64,000 nt of DNA from Atopobium minutum (lineage in GTDB: Bacteria > Actinomycetota > Coriobacteriia > Coriobacteriales > Atopobiaceae). Below the pieces are notes generated by a model. That model did not search any database and was not told where the DNA came from. It worked only from the letters and a program-made list of their open reading frames with translations. The stretch is from contig FNSH01000001.1 of assembly GCA_900105895.1 (NCBI GenBank), positions 496,001 through 560,000 on the forward strand, read 5' to 3'. Positions 54,032-61,464 of the stretch are shown one piece after another. Made by a program: the position numbers and the translations under genes. Positions within the stretch are counted from its first letter, which is position 1. The number at the start of each line of letters is the position of its first letter.

Positions 54032-54620
54032 ATGAGCTACGAATACATCGTGCGATTTGGCGCTAAATGCTTCACACGCGGACGCCAAGGACACAGCATT
54101 AAACGCATTGTCATTCACCACTGGGACGATCCAGAAAAGGCACCAAGCTTTGATGGAGTCCTTTCATGGTTTGTGTCAGAGCGAGGACGAAACTCTGCAC
54201 ACTACGTAGTAGAAGACGGCCGTGTGGCATGCAGGAGACTGGGTAGCTACCCTCGAATCCATCGGCATTAAATGTAATCCGAGCTGCTCTTCAAGCGATA
54301 AACGTACGGTAGCTGAGCTTGTCAAGAATATCCGAGCACGCTATGGGAATCTGGCTATGGTCGGCCACAAAGACATCGTCTCAACAGGATGTCCTGGTCG
54401 CTACTATCCACCAAGTGAAGTACTAGCTCCATATCTAGGAGGCACCACTCCAGCACCTGTACAAGCCTCAAGTACTCCTTCTGGGCCAAGCACAAACATT
54501 CAAGCACTGGCTGAGGCTGTAATCATCCATGGCGAGTTTGGAAACGGTGAGGAGCGCAATCAAAGACTTGGTGCGCTCTATCATAAGGTACAAAGACGAG
54601 TAAACGAGAAGCTCTCATAG
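54032..54620 (+). pseudogene. N-acetylmuramoyl-L-alanine amidase (amidase_2), frameshifted with internal deletion
   Basis: The front (to about 54230) gives RIVIHHWDDPEKAPSFDGV and RNSAHYVVEDGRV with the zinc His. The rest lies in another frame from about 54222: WHAGDWVATLESIGIKCNP, then MVGHKDIVSTGCPGRYYPP with the second His and Cys, a linker and the C-terminal helix GEFGNGEERNQRLGALY. The segment normally between GRV and WHAGDW is missing, so a short deletion caused the shift. Two truncated ORFs result (54032-54271, 54222-54620), neither a complete enzyme. GGAG precedes the ATG. Confidence 0.8.
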
Positions 54621-54633
54621 CATATGAGGGCGT

Positions 54634-54677
54634 GCGGGTGTGCTAGATCTTATGAGGTCTGGTGCATCCGCTTTTTT
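54634..54677 (+). terminator. Intrinsic terminator after the amidase
   Basis: Long stem from GCGGGTGTGCTAGATC to GGTCTGGTGCATCCGC (several G-U pairs) followed by TTTTTT, 14 nt after the amidase stop. Confidence 0.75.
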
Positions 54678-54795
54678 CTTGTAAGACAAATCTGTGGCGT
54701 ATGAATATTCAAAAGGGCTAAAGAAACTCTTATGAGGTTAAGTTTTCCAGTCAAGTGGCTGTCCCAAGTAGAGAGATCTATTGAAAGGACAGTAC

Positions 54796-54996
54796 ATGAA
54801 TATGCCAACAGAGCCTTTTGATGTAGACTTGCAAATTCAGTTCAGTGAAGCTGAGCTTATCTGCACACGTCTCATCAAAGCAAAAGTCATCAAACAGGAT
54901 GTGTATGAGCGCCTATCGGCGGCGTTCATACAACTTACTCAAAGTCCGTATATCACGCGTCAAAGCTATGAGGTGACCTGTCATATCACCCATTAA
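54796..54996 (+). CDS. Small protein of the recombinase operon
   Basis: A 66-aa soluble protein (MNMPTEPFDVDLQIQ, then helix SEAELICTRLIKAKVIKQDV), not recognised. ATG 54796 has AAGGA 6 nt upstream. Its TAA overlaps the ATG of the zinc-finger gene (TAATG), and that gene overlaps the recombinase, so it belongs to an integration cassette. It is one of the few frames here that looks intact. Confidence 0.55.
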   Translation: MNMPTEPFDVDLQIQFSEAELICTRLIKAKVIKQDVYERLSAAFIQLTQSPYITRQSYEVTCHITH

Positions 54997-55448
54997 TGAG
55001 TTACATATCAAAACCTAAGAGCTTGTGGTTGGGATTATAAGGCTATAACTAATTTCTGTAGGCTTACACACGATGAGGTGAGAAGCTTTTGTGCAACACA
55101 TCGCCTTGAAAGTAAACATGAACTGGTGACTCATGTGTGCCAATGCGTGAGGCTTCTCTAGGTGGACACTCAGATCTTGCTAAGTTTTGCTCAGATAGCT
55201 GCCGTCACAAAGCATGGATGAAGCAACAAGAATATGAACATCCAAAGCACTGTCAAATGTGTCATAGGGCCTTTTCAAAATCGACGCACATACATCAAAA
55301 GTTTTGTAGTCACCACGGTTATATCGCTTGGCGCTACAAACGTTCATCTTGGATTTTACCTGCCTTTTTGCCTGCTATTAGCTTCCAGGTGAGTGACGTA
55401 TACACACGATTTAACACATTAGGTACCGCAGGAGTTATAAATGGGTGA
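54996..55448 (+). pseudogene. Zinc-finger helper protein of the recombinase cassette, frameshifted
   Basis: Pieces of one protein lie in successive frames. Reading from ATG 54996: NLRACGWDYKAITNF, then DEVRSFCATHRLESKHELV, then a shift after HVCQC (about 55145) into ASLGGHSDLAKFCSDSCRHK and HCQMCHRAFSKSTHIHQKFC. The Cys/His spacing suggests two zinc fingers. The last frame ends at TGA 55446, overlapping the recombinase ATG by 8 nt. At least two frameshifts, so non-functional. Confidence 0.55.
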
Positions 55449-55640
55449 CTTTGAAAAACTTCCTCTAAAGAAACGTTTAAGAATTGACTACAGGTTGCTG
55501 TCTACGTACGTGTATCTACGGCGAATAAAAAGCAAAGCTCGTCTTTAGCCAAGCAAATTGAAGCCTACCAAAGATGCACTGAGAACGAGTCGCTCTAGGA
55601 TTTGGTGGGCATCTTTGTTGATAATGGTATGTTAGCCCGC
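55441..55640 (+). pseudogene. Serine recombinase (resolvase-type integrase) remnant
   Basis: ATG 55441 gives GDFEKLPLKKRLRIDYR. After a one-base shift near 55492 the frame reads VAVYVRVSTANKKQSSSLAK, the resolvase N-terminal catalytic motif with its Ser, then QIEAYQRCTENESL, an in-frame TAG at 55596, and DLVGIFVDNGM before homology ends. The rest of the roughly 500-residue integrase is missing. It probably once mobilised this region. Confidence 0.75.
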
Positions 55641-55658
55641 AACTCGTACTTAAGCTTT

Positions 55659-56033
55659 TTAAATGTCGAGATATTCGACCTTTTTCGGAGCCGAACTCTT
55701 TTGTAGTACATGAACAACATCTTGTCCTATGAGTTGCTCTAATTCCTCATAGTTATCAGCGATATGTAGCTGATATTGTGGTTTCCACCAATTTGAATCC
55801 TGGGCCATTTCTCCCCATGTTTCATCCTTAAATGAGGCAGATGCACTCCAAGCAGGATTTTTTCGAACTACACAGGCCAGTTTTTGACGTGGCGTTTCGT
55901 AGAGGCGATATACTATTTCGAAGCCCTCAACATGTTGTTGACATCTACCAACTAACTTGCCTTTGAATACTTTTTCGCACTCTACATCATCCTTGTAAAG
56001 TGTGACGTGTACCTCTTCAAATAAATCATCCAT
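55659..56033 (-). CDS. EXLDI family protein
   Basis: A 124-aa soluble protein ending in EYLDI, which fits the C-terminal E-x-L-D-I motif that names the family. Other conserved-looking features are LFEEVHVTLYKDDVECEKVF, FEIVYRLYETPRQKLACVVR and the Trp-rich centre ETWGEMAQDSNWWKPQ. The biochemical function of the family is not known; it occurs sporadically. GAGG lies 6 nt upstream of the ATG. It stands alone next to the truncated recombinase, with opposite orientation. Confidence 0.8.
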   Translation of the reverse strand: MDDLFEEVHVTLYKDDVECEKVFKGKLVGRCQQHVEGFEIVYRLYETPRQKLACVVRKNPAWSASASFKDETWGEMAQDSNWWKPQYQLHIADNYEELEQLIGQDVVHVLQKSSAPKKVEYLDI

Positions 56034-56062
56034 AAGGAGCCTCGTTCCATAAACCTGTCTTC

Positions 56063-56648
56063 GTGATAATTCTATCGTTTCTTTATATTTGTCATAATAT
56101 AATTTTCAGCACCTCTTTATGCCTACCAAGAACCTCTTTCGACACCCCCTACAACTACACCCTTCTCAGAAGTAGCGTTTATTGCTTGGACAATTGGGCT
56201 TTGGGATACAAGGGACTCACAAACAGTGAGATTTTAGAAATCATCGTGAGCAAACAGCAAGTAGGCATTAAATATATCAGCGGTAATCCTGAGCTTTTAA
56301 AACTCTTGCAGCAGCACCTTGATATTCGTAACTAAAAAATGTGCTTCTCTTGCTCACGGCTGTATTGCCCTTGCCACAAAGATGGACAACCGCTTTGTAT
56401 CTACTGCTTCTATCTCTGCAGTATCTCCCTATGGAGCCATGATCATTGGAGTAGCGACGCTAAAAGCATATCGTAATCGTGGCCTTGTCACCCACACAGT
56501 CAAACAGCTCTGCCAAGCCTGTAAAGAAGCTGGACTCAAAAAACTAGTTCTTTACTTTGATAATCCTCTTGCAGCAAGTATCTATCTCAAAATTGGATTT
56601 ACGATTGTTGATACGTATGGTGTACTTTCAGACGGATCTTCTCATTAG
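56063..56648 (+). pseudogene. GNAT family acetyltransferase, frameshifted
   Basis: The C-terminal part (frame open from about 56319) carries the acetyl-CoA loop KAYRNRGLVTHTVKQL and the end LVLYFDNPLAASIYLKIGF of a GNAT fold. The preceding part is in another frame (GYKGLTNSEILEIIVSKQQ, then NPELLKLLQQHLD), stopping at 56335. A shift at 56320-56335 splits the gene, and the 5' end is also blurred (about 56105). Acetyl acceptor unknown. Confidence 0.65.
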
Positions 56649-56655
56649 TAGAGCT

Positions 56656-56689
56656 AAAAAACGCAGCCCACAAAAGAGCTGCGTTTTTG
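56656..56689. terminator. Bidirectional intrinsic terminator
   Basis: Stem AAAACGCAGC / GCTGCGTTTT around a 10-nt loop, with A-runs and T-runs on both sides, between the GNAT pseudogene and the convergent nox gene. It works on paper in either direction. Confidence 0.85.
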
Positions 56690-56760
56690 CATCTTACCTA
56701 TGCTGTTTTCTGTAGCTTATATAAGCTCTAGGCTCATGTGATCATGAGCCATTATGATCA

Positions 56761-58113
56761 TTAGCCATTAAGTACGGCGCTGTAGGCTGCCATGGTATAG
56801 AAGTTGTAAGGCTGGTTGAAATGAGGAAGGAAAAAGACATCGAGCAAAGCAAGTCGATCAATGGTAATGCCTTCCTGAATGGCCAAAGAATACATATGGA
56901 TGCCGGCAGTCATATCATAGGTAGAGGCCATCTGAGCACCTAAAACTTTACGAGTGGTTGCATCGTATACAATGCGAATCTTTACCTCAGGGTTGTCGGT
57001 CTCCATAAAGAGCGCCTTCTGAGCAGCAGTAAAATCGCTCACCTTAGCATCAAAACCAGCAGCCTTTGCATGTTCCTCAGTAAGACCGGTAGAAACCATC
57101 TTAAGGTCATAGATGTTTATACCAGAAGAACCCTGAACACCAATGGATTCAAGAGCAGTACCACACACATTGTGACCTGCAACAATACCAGAACGAACGG
57201 CATTAGTAGCAAGAGCAATATAACTCTCCTCACCGTCCTTGGCATTAAAGAAGGTAGCAGAGCAGTCACCAATAGCGTACACATCATCTTTGCTGGTCTT
57301 CTGATGATGGTCAACCACCAGCGCGCCGTTCTTGAGCATTTCAAAGCCTTGGTTAGCAAAAAGCTCCGTGTTAGGCTTAAAGCCAGTGCAGATAACCACC
57401 ATGTCTGCATCGTAACCGCCCTTATCGATAACAACACGAGACACCTTGCCATTCTTACCCTCAAAGCGCAACACAGCCTCACCAAAGTGCAGCTTTACGC
57501 CGCCACGCTCAAGCTCATCTGCCATAAGATCAGAAAACTCGCGGTCAAAGTTGCCGGTTAAGCAGGTAGGAGCCATGTCGATAAGATCAACCTCACGACC
57601 ATTGCGCTCAAAAGCCTCTGCCAGCTCAACGCCAATATAGCCAGCACCCAAGACAGTAACTTTGCGAATGGAGGGATCTTTTAGTTTGTCAATAACAGCC
57701 TGAGCATCTTGGAAGAGCTTAACCTGCTGGATATTCTCAAGATCTCGCCCCTCAAAGGGAGGAATAATAGGCAGAGAACCCGTAGCTAGGATAAGCTTGT
57801 CATAGCTTTCCTCGATCTCACTACCATCTTTCCTAATGGCATGAACCTTCTTGGCATCGTAATCAATAGAGTCAACACGGGTCTCCATAAACACCTGGGC
57901 ACCCTTTGACTCAAAGCCCTCTTTGGTTTGATAAAACAGGCCATCAGAGCCAGAAATCTGCTTGCCAATCCAAAGTGCCATGCCACAGCCTAGGAAGCTG
58001 ATGTTGGAATTTTGGTCGATAATAGTCAGCTCGTTGCCCTTATAAAGGTCAAGAATGGTATTGCTTGCTGCAGTACCTGCATGATTTGCACCAATAACGA
58101 CAATCTTACTCAT
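56761..58113 (-). CDS. nox: NADH oxidase (H2O-forming, Nox family)
   Basis: FAD-dependent oxidase of 450 aa that reduces O2 with NADH, regenerating NAD+ and removing oxygen in a fermentative cell. FAD-binding GANHAGTAASNTIL at the start, the redox Cys in SNISFLGCGMALWIG (about residue 43), NADH-binding VLGAGYIGVELAEAFERNG, and VYAIGDCSATFF near 280 are all present, with the dimerisation domain at the end. ATG 58113 has AAAGG 8 nt upstream; in-frame codons before it were rejected. Monocistronic between a terminator and a long leader region. Confidence 0.93.
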   Translation of the reverse strand: MSKIVVIGANHAGTAASNTILDLYKGNELTIIDQNSNISFLGCGMALWIGKQISGSDGLFYQTKEGFESKGAQVFMETRVDSIDYDAKKVHAIRKDGSEIEESYDKLILATGSLPIIPPFEGRDLENIQQVKLFQDAQAVIDKLKDPSIRKVTVLGAGYIGVELAEAFERNGREVDLIDMAPTCLTGNFDREFSDLMADELERGGVKLHFGEAVLRFEGKNGKVSRVVIDKGGYDADMVVICTGFKPNTELFANQGFEMLKNGALVVDHHQKTSKDDVYAIGDCSATFFNAKDGEESYIALATNAVRSGIVAGHNVCGTALESIGVQGSSGINIYDLKMVSTGLTEEHAKAAGFDAKVSDFTAAQKALFMETDNPEVKIRIVYDATTRKVLGAQMASTYDMTAGIHMYSLAIQEGITIDRLALLDVFFLPHFNQPYNFYTMAAYSAVLNG

Positions 58114-58500
58114 AAGCGGCACCTTTCCTTGGTCACTAAGACCTTTATGGCCATACGGCTTCCTATAATTAAGAACACTTACTATATTACTACGTAAAAG
58201 ATAACAATTAATCCACATTCATGTGAACGTATATTTTTATTGGTAAATAAAAATACGTACCGGGTATTTCTCCATCTATTCAAATATTTAAATAAGCTGT
58301 AAATAAACTAAAGGACTTGCTAGACAAGTTTAAATTTCGACAATACCTAACTCTTTATCTCAAGCAAAGCCTTACTTATGTAGGAACATGACGCTACCGC
58401 ATTGGAAACTACCCTGCACCATACTAAACAGATGACAGTTAATTACTTGTGTATGCTTTTAAGAGGGCACATAAAAATCTATGGACCCTTATTGGAGTAT
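58114..58500. other. Long AT-rich non-coding region upstream of nox
   Basis: No gene seen. It holds several dyads that could bind regulators: CACAT-TC-ATGTG (58214-58225), ATTTTTATT-GGTA-AATAAAAAT (58233-58254) and ACTTG-CTAGA-CAAGT (58315-58329). The nox promoter must lie here; TAATAT about 75 nt upstream of nox is a weak -10 candidate. Confidence 0.45.
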
Positions 58501-58956
58501 TTAGCTTACACGCTGCTTTGACAGAAGCTCTCTTGCATCTGCTGCCCAAACTTCAAGGTACTCACTGGTTTCTGTAGACTCACGCCGATTATAAAACAAA
58601 GTGAATATTGCTCCAAACACCCCAGGATAAGATTGGGTACGAATGAGCTTTACACGAGAATCAGAAAGGGGCACAACTTTACAGCTCAAGCACGAGACAA
58701 GGGGCTTATGTTCGGCTTTGATGCGTACGGTAAGCTCCTGTGGATTAACCTCAGTTAAAACAGAGTTCATCTCAAGACCCTCTTTAGTGGTGACTACGTA
58801 GGTTCTACCACTCACACAAAAAGGCATCTGATCGTTAGCATAAGTCACATCTTTATTGGTGCTTAAACGCTTAAGCCAGACATTCATTCTTGTAAGTGAC
58901 TCCCAAGCAATAGCTGCTGGAACATCAACCTCAAGCTCTTCTGTATAGGTTTTCAT
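58501..58956 (-). CDS. SRPBCC family protein (polyketide cyclase/START-like fold)
   Basis: A 151-aa soluble protein with the SRPBCC helix-grip pattern: an N-terminal strand YTEELEVDVPAAIAWESLT, a central sheet (NSVLTEVNPQELTVRI, RVKLIRTQSYPGVFG) and a long C-terminal helix (STETSEYLEVWAADARELL). It probably binds a hydrophobic small molecule; no substrate can be assigned. ATG 58956 is chosen because AGGGG lies just upstream. Divergent from the gpx/ohrR pair. Confidence 0.7.
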   Translation of the reverse strand: MKTYTEELEVDVPAAIAWESLTRMNVWLKRLSTNKDVTYANDQMPFCVSGRTYVVTTKEGLEMNSVLTEVNPQELTVRIKAEHKPLVSCLSCKVVPLSDSRVKLIRTQSYPGVFGAIFTLFYNRRESTETSEYLEVWAADARELLSKQRVS

Positions 58957-59091
58957 ACTACTACCCCTACATATCAATACAGAGAATCTATAGTAACTAG
59001 ATTGTAGTATCTCTATTCAAACGCCTATAGGCAATATCATGTTTTATCGTGCAGGCCTTTATAAAAATGTAATTCCTCTATATTCTAAAAT

Positions 59092-59120
59092 AATTGTACA
59101 CAATTAAGTTGTACACAACT
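59092..59120. promoter_or_regulatory. Twin palindromic operator upstream of gpx-ohrR
   Basis: Two adjacent dyads share the core TTGTACACAA: AATTG-TACA-CAATT and AGTTG-TACA-CAACT, 15 bp apart centre to centre. They sit just after a possible promoter (TTTATA-17 nt-TATTCT) and 64 nt before gpx. Spacing and AT-rich arms fit a MarR/OhrR-type repressor site, probably bound by the OhrR encoded downstream. Confidence 0.6.
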
Positions 59121-59183
59121 AAAATAGAGCTAAGCAGAAAAGGCGCTTACCATAGTGGTACGCCCTAAAGGAAGGAACTCTTT

Positions 59184-59726
59184 ATGTCTGTTTATGATTT
59201 TACCGTTACCAATCCTGATGGCAGCACTACCTCCCTTTCTGAGTATGAAGGCAAGGTCTTACTTGTGGTAAACACGGCAACTGGCTGTGGCTTTACCCCT
59301 CAGTATGAGGATCTTGAGGCAATGTACGCTGAGTTTCGTGATCAGGGCTTTGAAATTCTCGACTTCCCCTGCAATCAATTTGCCGGCCAAGCTCCTGAAT
59401 CCGATGATGAGATCCATGCATTTTGTACCATGAAGTTTGGCACTGAGTTTCCCCAGTTCAAGAAGATTGACGTTAATGGAGAGGACGCAGACCCTCTGTT
59501 TGTCTCACTCGCAACTCAAATGCCCTTCCAGGGCTTTGGCCATGGTCTTAAAGCTAAGGGTCTTGAGAAGTTTGCATCTGTCAACAATAAGAAGTTTGGC
59601 GATAAAGCCTATATCATGTGGAACTTCACCAAGTTTTTGATTGACCGTGAAGGTAAGCTGGTTGCTCGTTTTGAGCCCACCGTTGCCATGGATGAGGTTA
59701 AAGCTGCGGTAAAGGCTCAACTCTAA
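59184..59726 (+). CDS. Glutathione peroxidase-family thiol peroxidase
   Basis: A 180-aa peroxidase that reduces hydroperoxides, in bacteria usually with thioredoxin. The peroxidatic residue is Cys, in NTATGCGFTPQYEDLE (about 37), with the family motifs LDFPCNQFAGQAPE and YIMWNFTKFLIDREG carrying Gln, Trp and Asn of the active site. AAGGAAGGAAC precedes the ATG. The stop overlaps the ohrR start (TAATG), so sensor and enzyme are cotranscribed. Confidence 0.92.
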   Translation: MSVYDFTVTNPDGSTTSLSEYEGKVLLVVNTATGCGFTPQYEDLEAMYAEFRDQGFEILDFPCNQFAGQAPESDDEIHAFCTMKFGTEFPQFKKIDVNGEDADPLFVSLATQMPFQGFGHGLKAKGLEKFASVNNKKFGDKAYIMWNFTKFLIDREGKLVARFEPTVAMDEVKAAVKAQL

Positions 59727-60196
59727 TGCCTGATATGAATAACAACGCTGCAGATCAGATGCTTAAGCTAGATAATCAGCTGTGTTTTTCTTTATATGCT
59801 AGTGCAAAAGAAGTGGTGCGTCGCTATACCCCTTTTTTAGAGCCGCTGGGACTGACGTACACACAGTATCTTGTCATGATGGTGCTATGGGAGCTCAAAA
59901 AGACCACCGCAAAATCTCTTGGCGAGCGCCTCTACTTGGACTCTGGTACCCTTACTCCCCTGCTGCGTAAGATGGAAGCAAAGGGCTTGCTTGTGCGCGA
60001 TCATGACCAGCAAGATCAACGTGTGCTCACGGTTGAGCTAACTCAAGCCGGCCATGATCTCAAAAAGCAGGCACAAAGCATCCCTCTTGCCATGGCTGAC
60101 TGCTTTGATTTCACATCAGATGAGGCAAGAGAGCTGCGTTATCTTCTCGATAAGGTACTGACAAATGTACGGGTTTCTCACCCTTCAGAAGGATAA
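59726..60196 (+). CDS. ohrR: OhrR-type MarR family peroxide-sensing repressor
   Basis: A 156-aa winged-helix regulator. The sensing Cys is in [19 protein letters not shown] (about residue 20), followed by [16 protein letters not shown] and the wing-helix region [32 protein letters not shown]. This matches OhrR rather than generic MarR. It should repress the gpx-ohrR operon until an organic peroxide oxidises the Cys, acting at the twin palindromes upstream. Its last 19 nt overlap the end of the convergent CobW-type gene. Confidence 0.9.
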   Translation: MPDMNNNAADQMLKLDNQLCFSLYASAKEVVRRYTPFLEPLGLTYTQYLVMMVLWELKKTTAKSLGERLYLDSGTLTPLLRKMEAKGLLVRDHDQQDQRVLTVELTQAGHDLKKQAQSIPLAMADCFDFTSDEARELRYLLDKVLTNVRVSHPSEG

Positions 60197-61314
60197 GCGG
60201 TAAGGCAAGCGTCAAGCTCTCTTATAATCTCTTCCTTATCCATATGACGGCCGATAAAGCAGAGTTTGATTACGCGGTCACCGTACTCGGAATCCCAGTC
60301 TTCCAGCAGTTCAGGATGCTCAAGCAGCATCTGCTGTTTTTCCTCTTCTGGGAAGGAATCATAGAACAGACCATTCTCGTATAGCTGAACCTGCTTTCCG
60401 GCCTGCTCAAATACATAGCTCATGTCATAATCGCAGCTCAGCCAAGCTTTACCCTTTACACGAATAATGCTTTCTGGCCAACTGCTCACAAAATCATTGA
60501 AGCGATCAATATCAAAGGGCTGGCGGCGATCATACACAAAGGTGGAAATTTCATATTCCAACACCTCGGGATCGTCATGCTCCTCGGGATGCTCCATGGC
60601 ATCCATCCAAACGGCAGAGCGATACGCCTTATCAAAATCAAAGCGATCGGTACTCACAAGCTCGCTCATGGGGACTTCTCCCCTTACTGCCTCAACAATA
60701 GTGGCATCACGCTGCAAACCGCGGATAATGGCTTTGAGCTCATTCATCTGCTCTGGTGTTACCAGATCACTCTTGTTGAGAATAAGTGTCGTGCAAAACT
60801 CGATCTGCTGGATAAGCAAATTCTCTAGATCGTCTTCTTCGAGCTCATCAGAAAGCAGCGCCTTGCCGCCATTAAACTCGTCATACATGCGCGCACAGTC
60901 AACCACGGCCACAATGTTATCAAGCTCAAGATGAGCATGCCTATCAGATTTCTGACTCTGATTGCAAAACGCCGTAATGGTATAGGTAATGGGGATGGGT
61001 TCACAAATGCCAGATGCTTCGATAAAGATGTAATCAAAATCGCCTGAATCAGCTATATCACCAAGCTGCAAATTAAGATCATTCGATAAGGTACAGCACA
61101 AGCAGCCGTTAGTCAGAGGGATAACCTCGTCACCATTGGCAAAGCCACCCTCTTTAATAAGGCTGGCATCTACGTTTATCTCACCAATATCGTTGACGAT
61201 AACCGCAGCTTTAATGCCCTCAGTGTTGGCAAGAATACGATTTAATACGGTAGTCTTGCCCGCGCCAAGGTAGCCGGTAATAAGCGCAATTTTGACATTC
61301 TTTGGATCGGCCAT
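60178..61314 (-). CDS. CobW/P47K family GTP-binding protein (G3E, COG0523)
   Basis: A 378-aa metallochaperone-type GTPase. P-loop TGYLGAGKTTVLNRIL, metal motif NGCLCCTLSNDL (CxCC), Walker B region FDYIFIEASGICEP and NKSDLV are intact, followed by the CobW C-terminal domain (KGKAWLSCDYDMSYVFEQ). Such proteins deliver zinc or other metals to target enzymes. ATG 61314 has GGGGAG 5 nt upstream. It follows a metal-dependent amidohydrolase gene on the same strand, a plausible client. Two perfect hairpins occupy the gap between them. Confidence 0.9.
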   Translation of the reverse strand: MADPKNVKIALITGYLGAGKTTVLNRILANTEGIKAAVIVNDIGEINVDASLIKEGGFANGDEVIPLTNGCLCCTLSNDLNLQLGDIADSGDFDYIFIEASGICEPIPITYTITAFCNQSQKSDRHAHLELDNIVAVVDCARMYDEFNGGKALLSDELEEDDLENLLIQQIEFCTTLILNKSDLVTPEQMNELKAIIRGLQRDATIVEAVRGEVPMSELVSTDRFDFDKAYRSAVWMDAMEHPEEHDDPEVLEYEISTFVYDRRQPFDIDRFNDFVSSWPESIIRVKGKAWLSCDYDMSYVFEQAGKQVQLYENGLFYDSFPEEEKQQMLLEHPELLEDWDSEYGDRVIKLCFIGRHMDKEEIIRELDACLTAYPSEG

Positions 61315-61362
61315 GTGAACTCCCCATTCCTTAAACACGATCAAGGCACCCAGCAGATGGGC

Positions 61363-61440
61363 GCTATGCGCACCAGACGGTGCGCATAGCAACAAACAAA
61401 GACAACCGTACCTCGGTTGGAACCATAAAGACACCGAGGT
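61363..61440 (-). other. Two perfect hairpins in the CobW-type gene leader
   Basis: ACCTCGGT / ACCGAGGT (8 bp, 61410-61417 and 61433-61440) and GCTATGCGCACC / GGTGCGCATAGC (12 bp, loop of 4, 61363-61374 and 61379-61390). Neither is followed by a U-tract. They could process or stabilise the mRNA or regulate the downstream GTPase gene. Confidence 0.5.
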
Positions 61441-61464
61441 CCGCAATAACCCTAGGCGGCAGCC

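Larger units (their letters stand above)
49665..55640 (+). mobile_element. Degenerate phage-like/integrative element remnant
   Basis: Plus-strand block of phage-type genes: lysin, holin, amidase, two small helper ORFs and a serine recombinase remnant. At least six reading frames are broken by stops, frameshifts or deletion, and there are no head, tail, terminase or replication genes. AT-rich relative to the core. Ends are estimated from the first fragment and the last recombinase homology; attachment sites were not found. Confidence 0.5.

Noticed and set aside
49665..55640. Complete inducible prophage
   Set aside because: No terminase, capsid, tail or replication genes, and most frames are broken.
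45890..56100. Direct repeat of the tRNA-Phe 3' end as a right attachment site
   Set aside because: No copy of the T-arm/acceptor sequence was seen up to 56.7 kb, and a serine recombinase would not normally need one.
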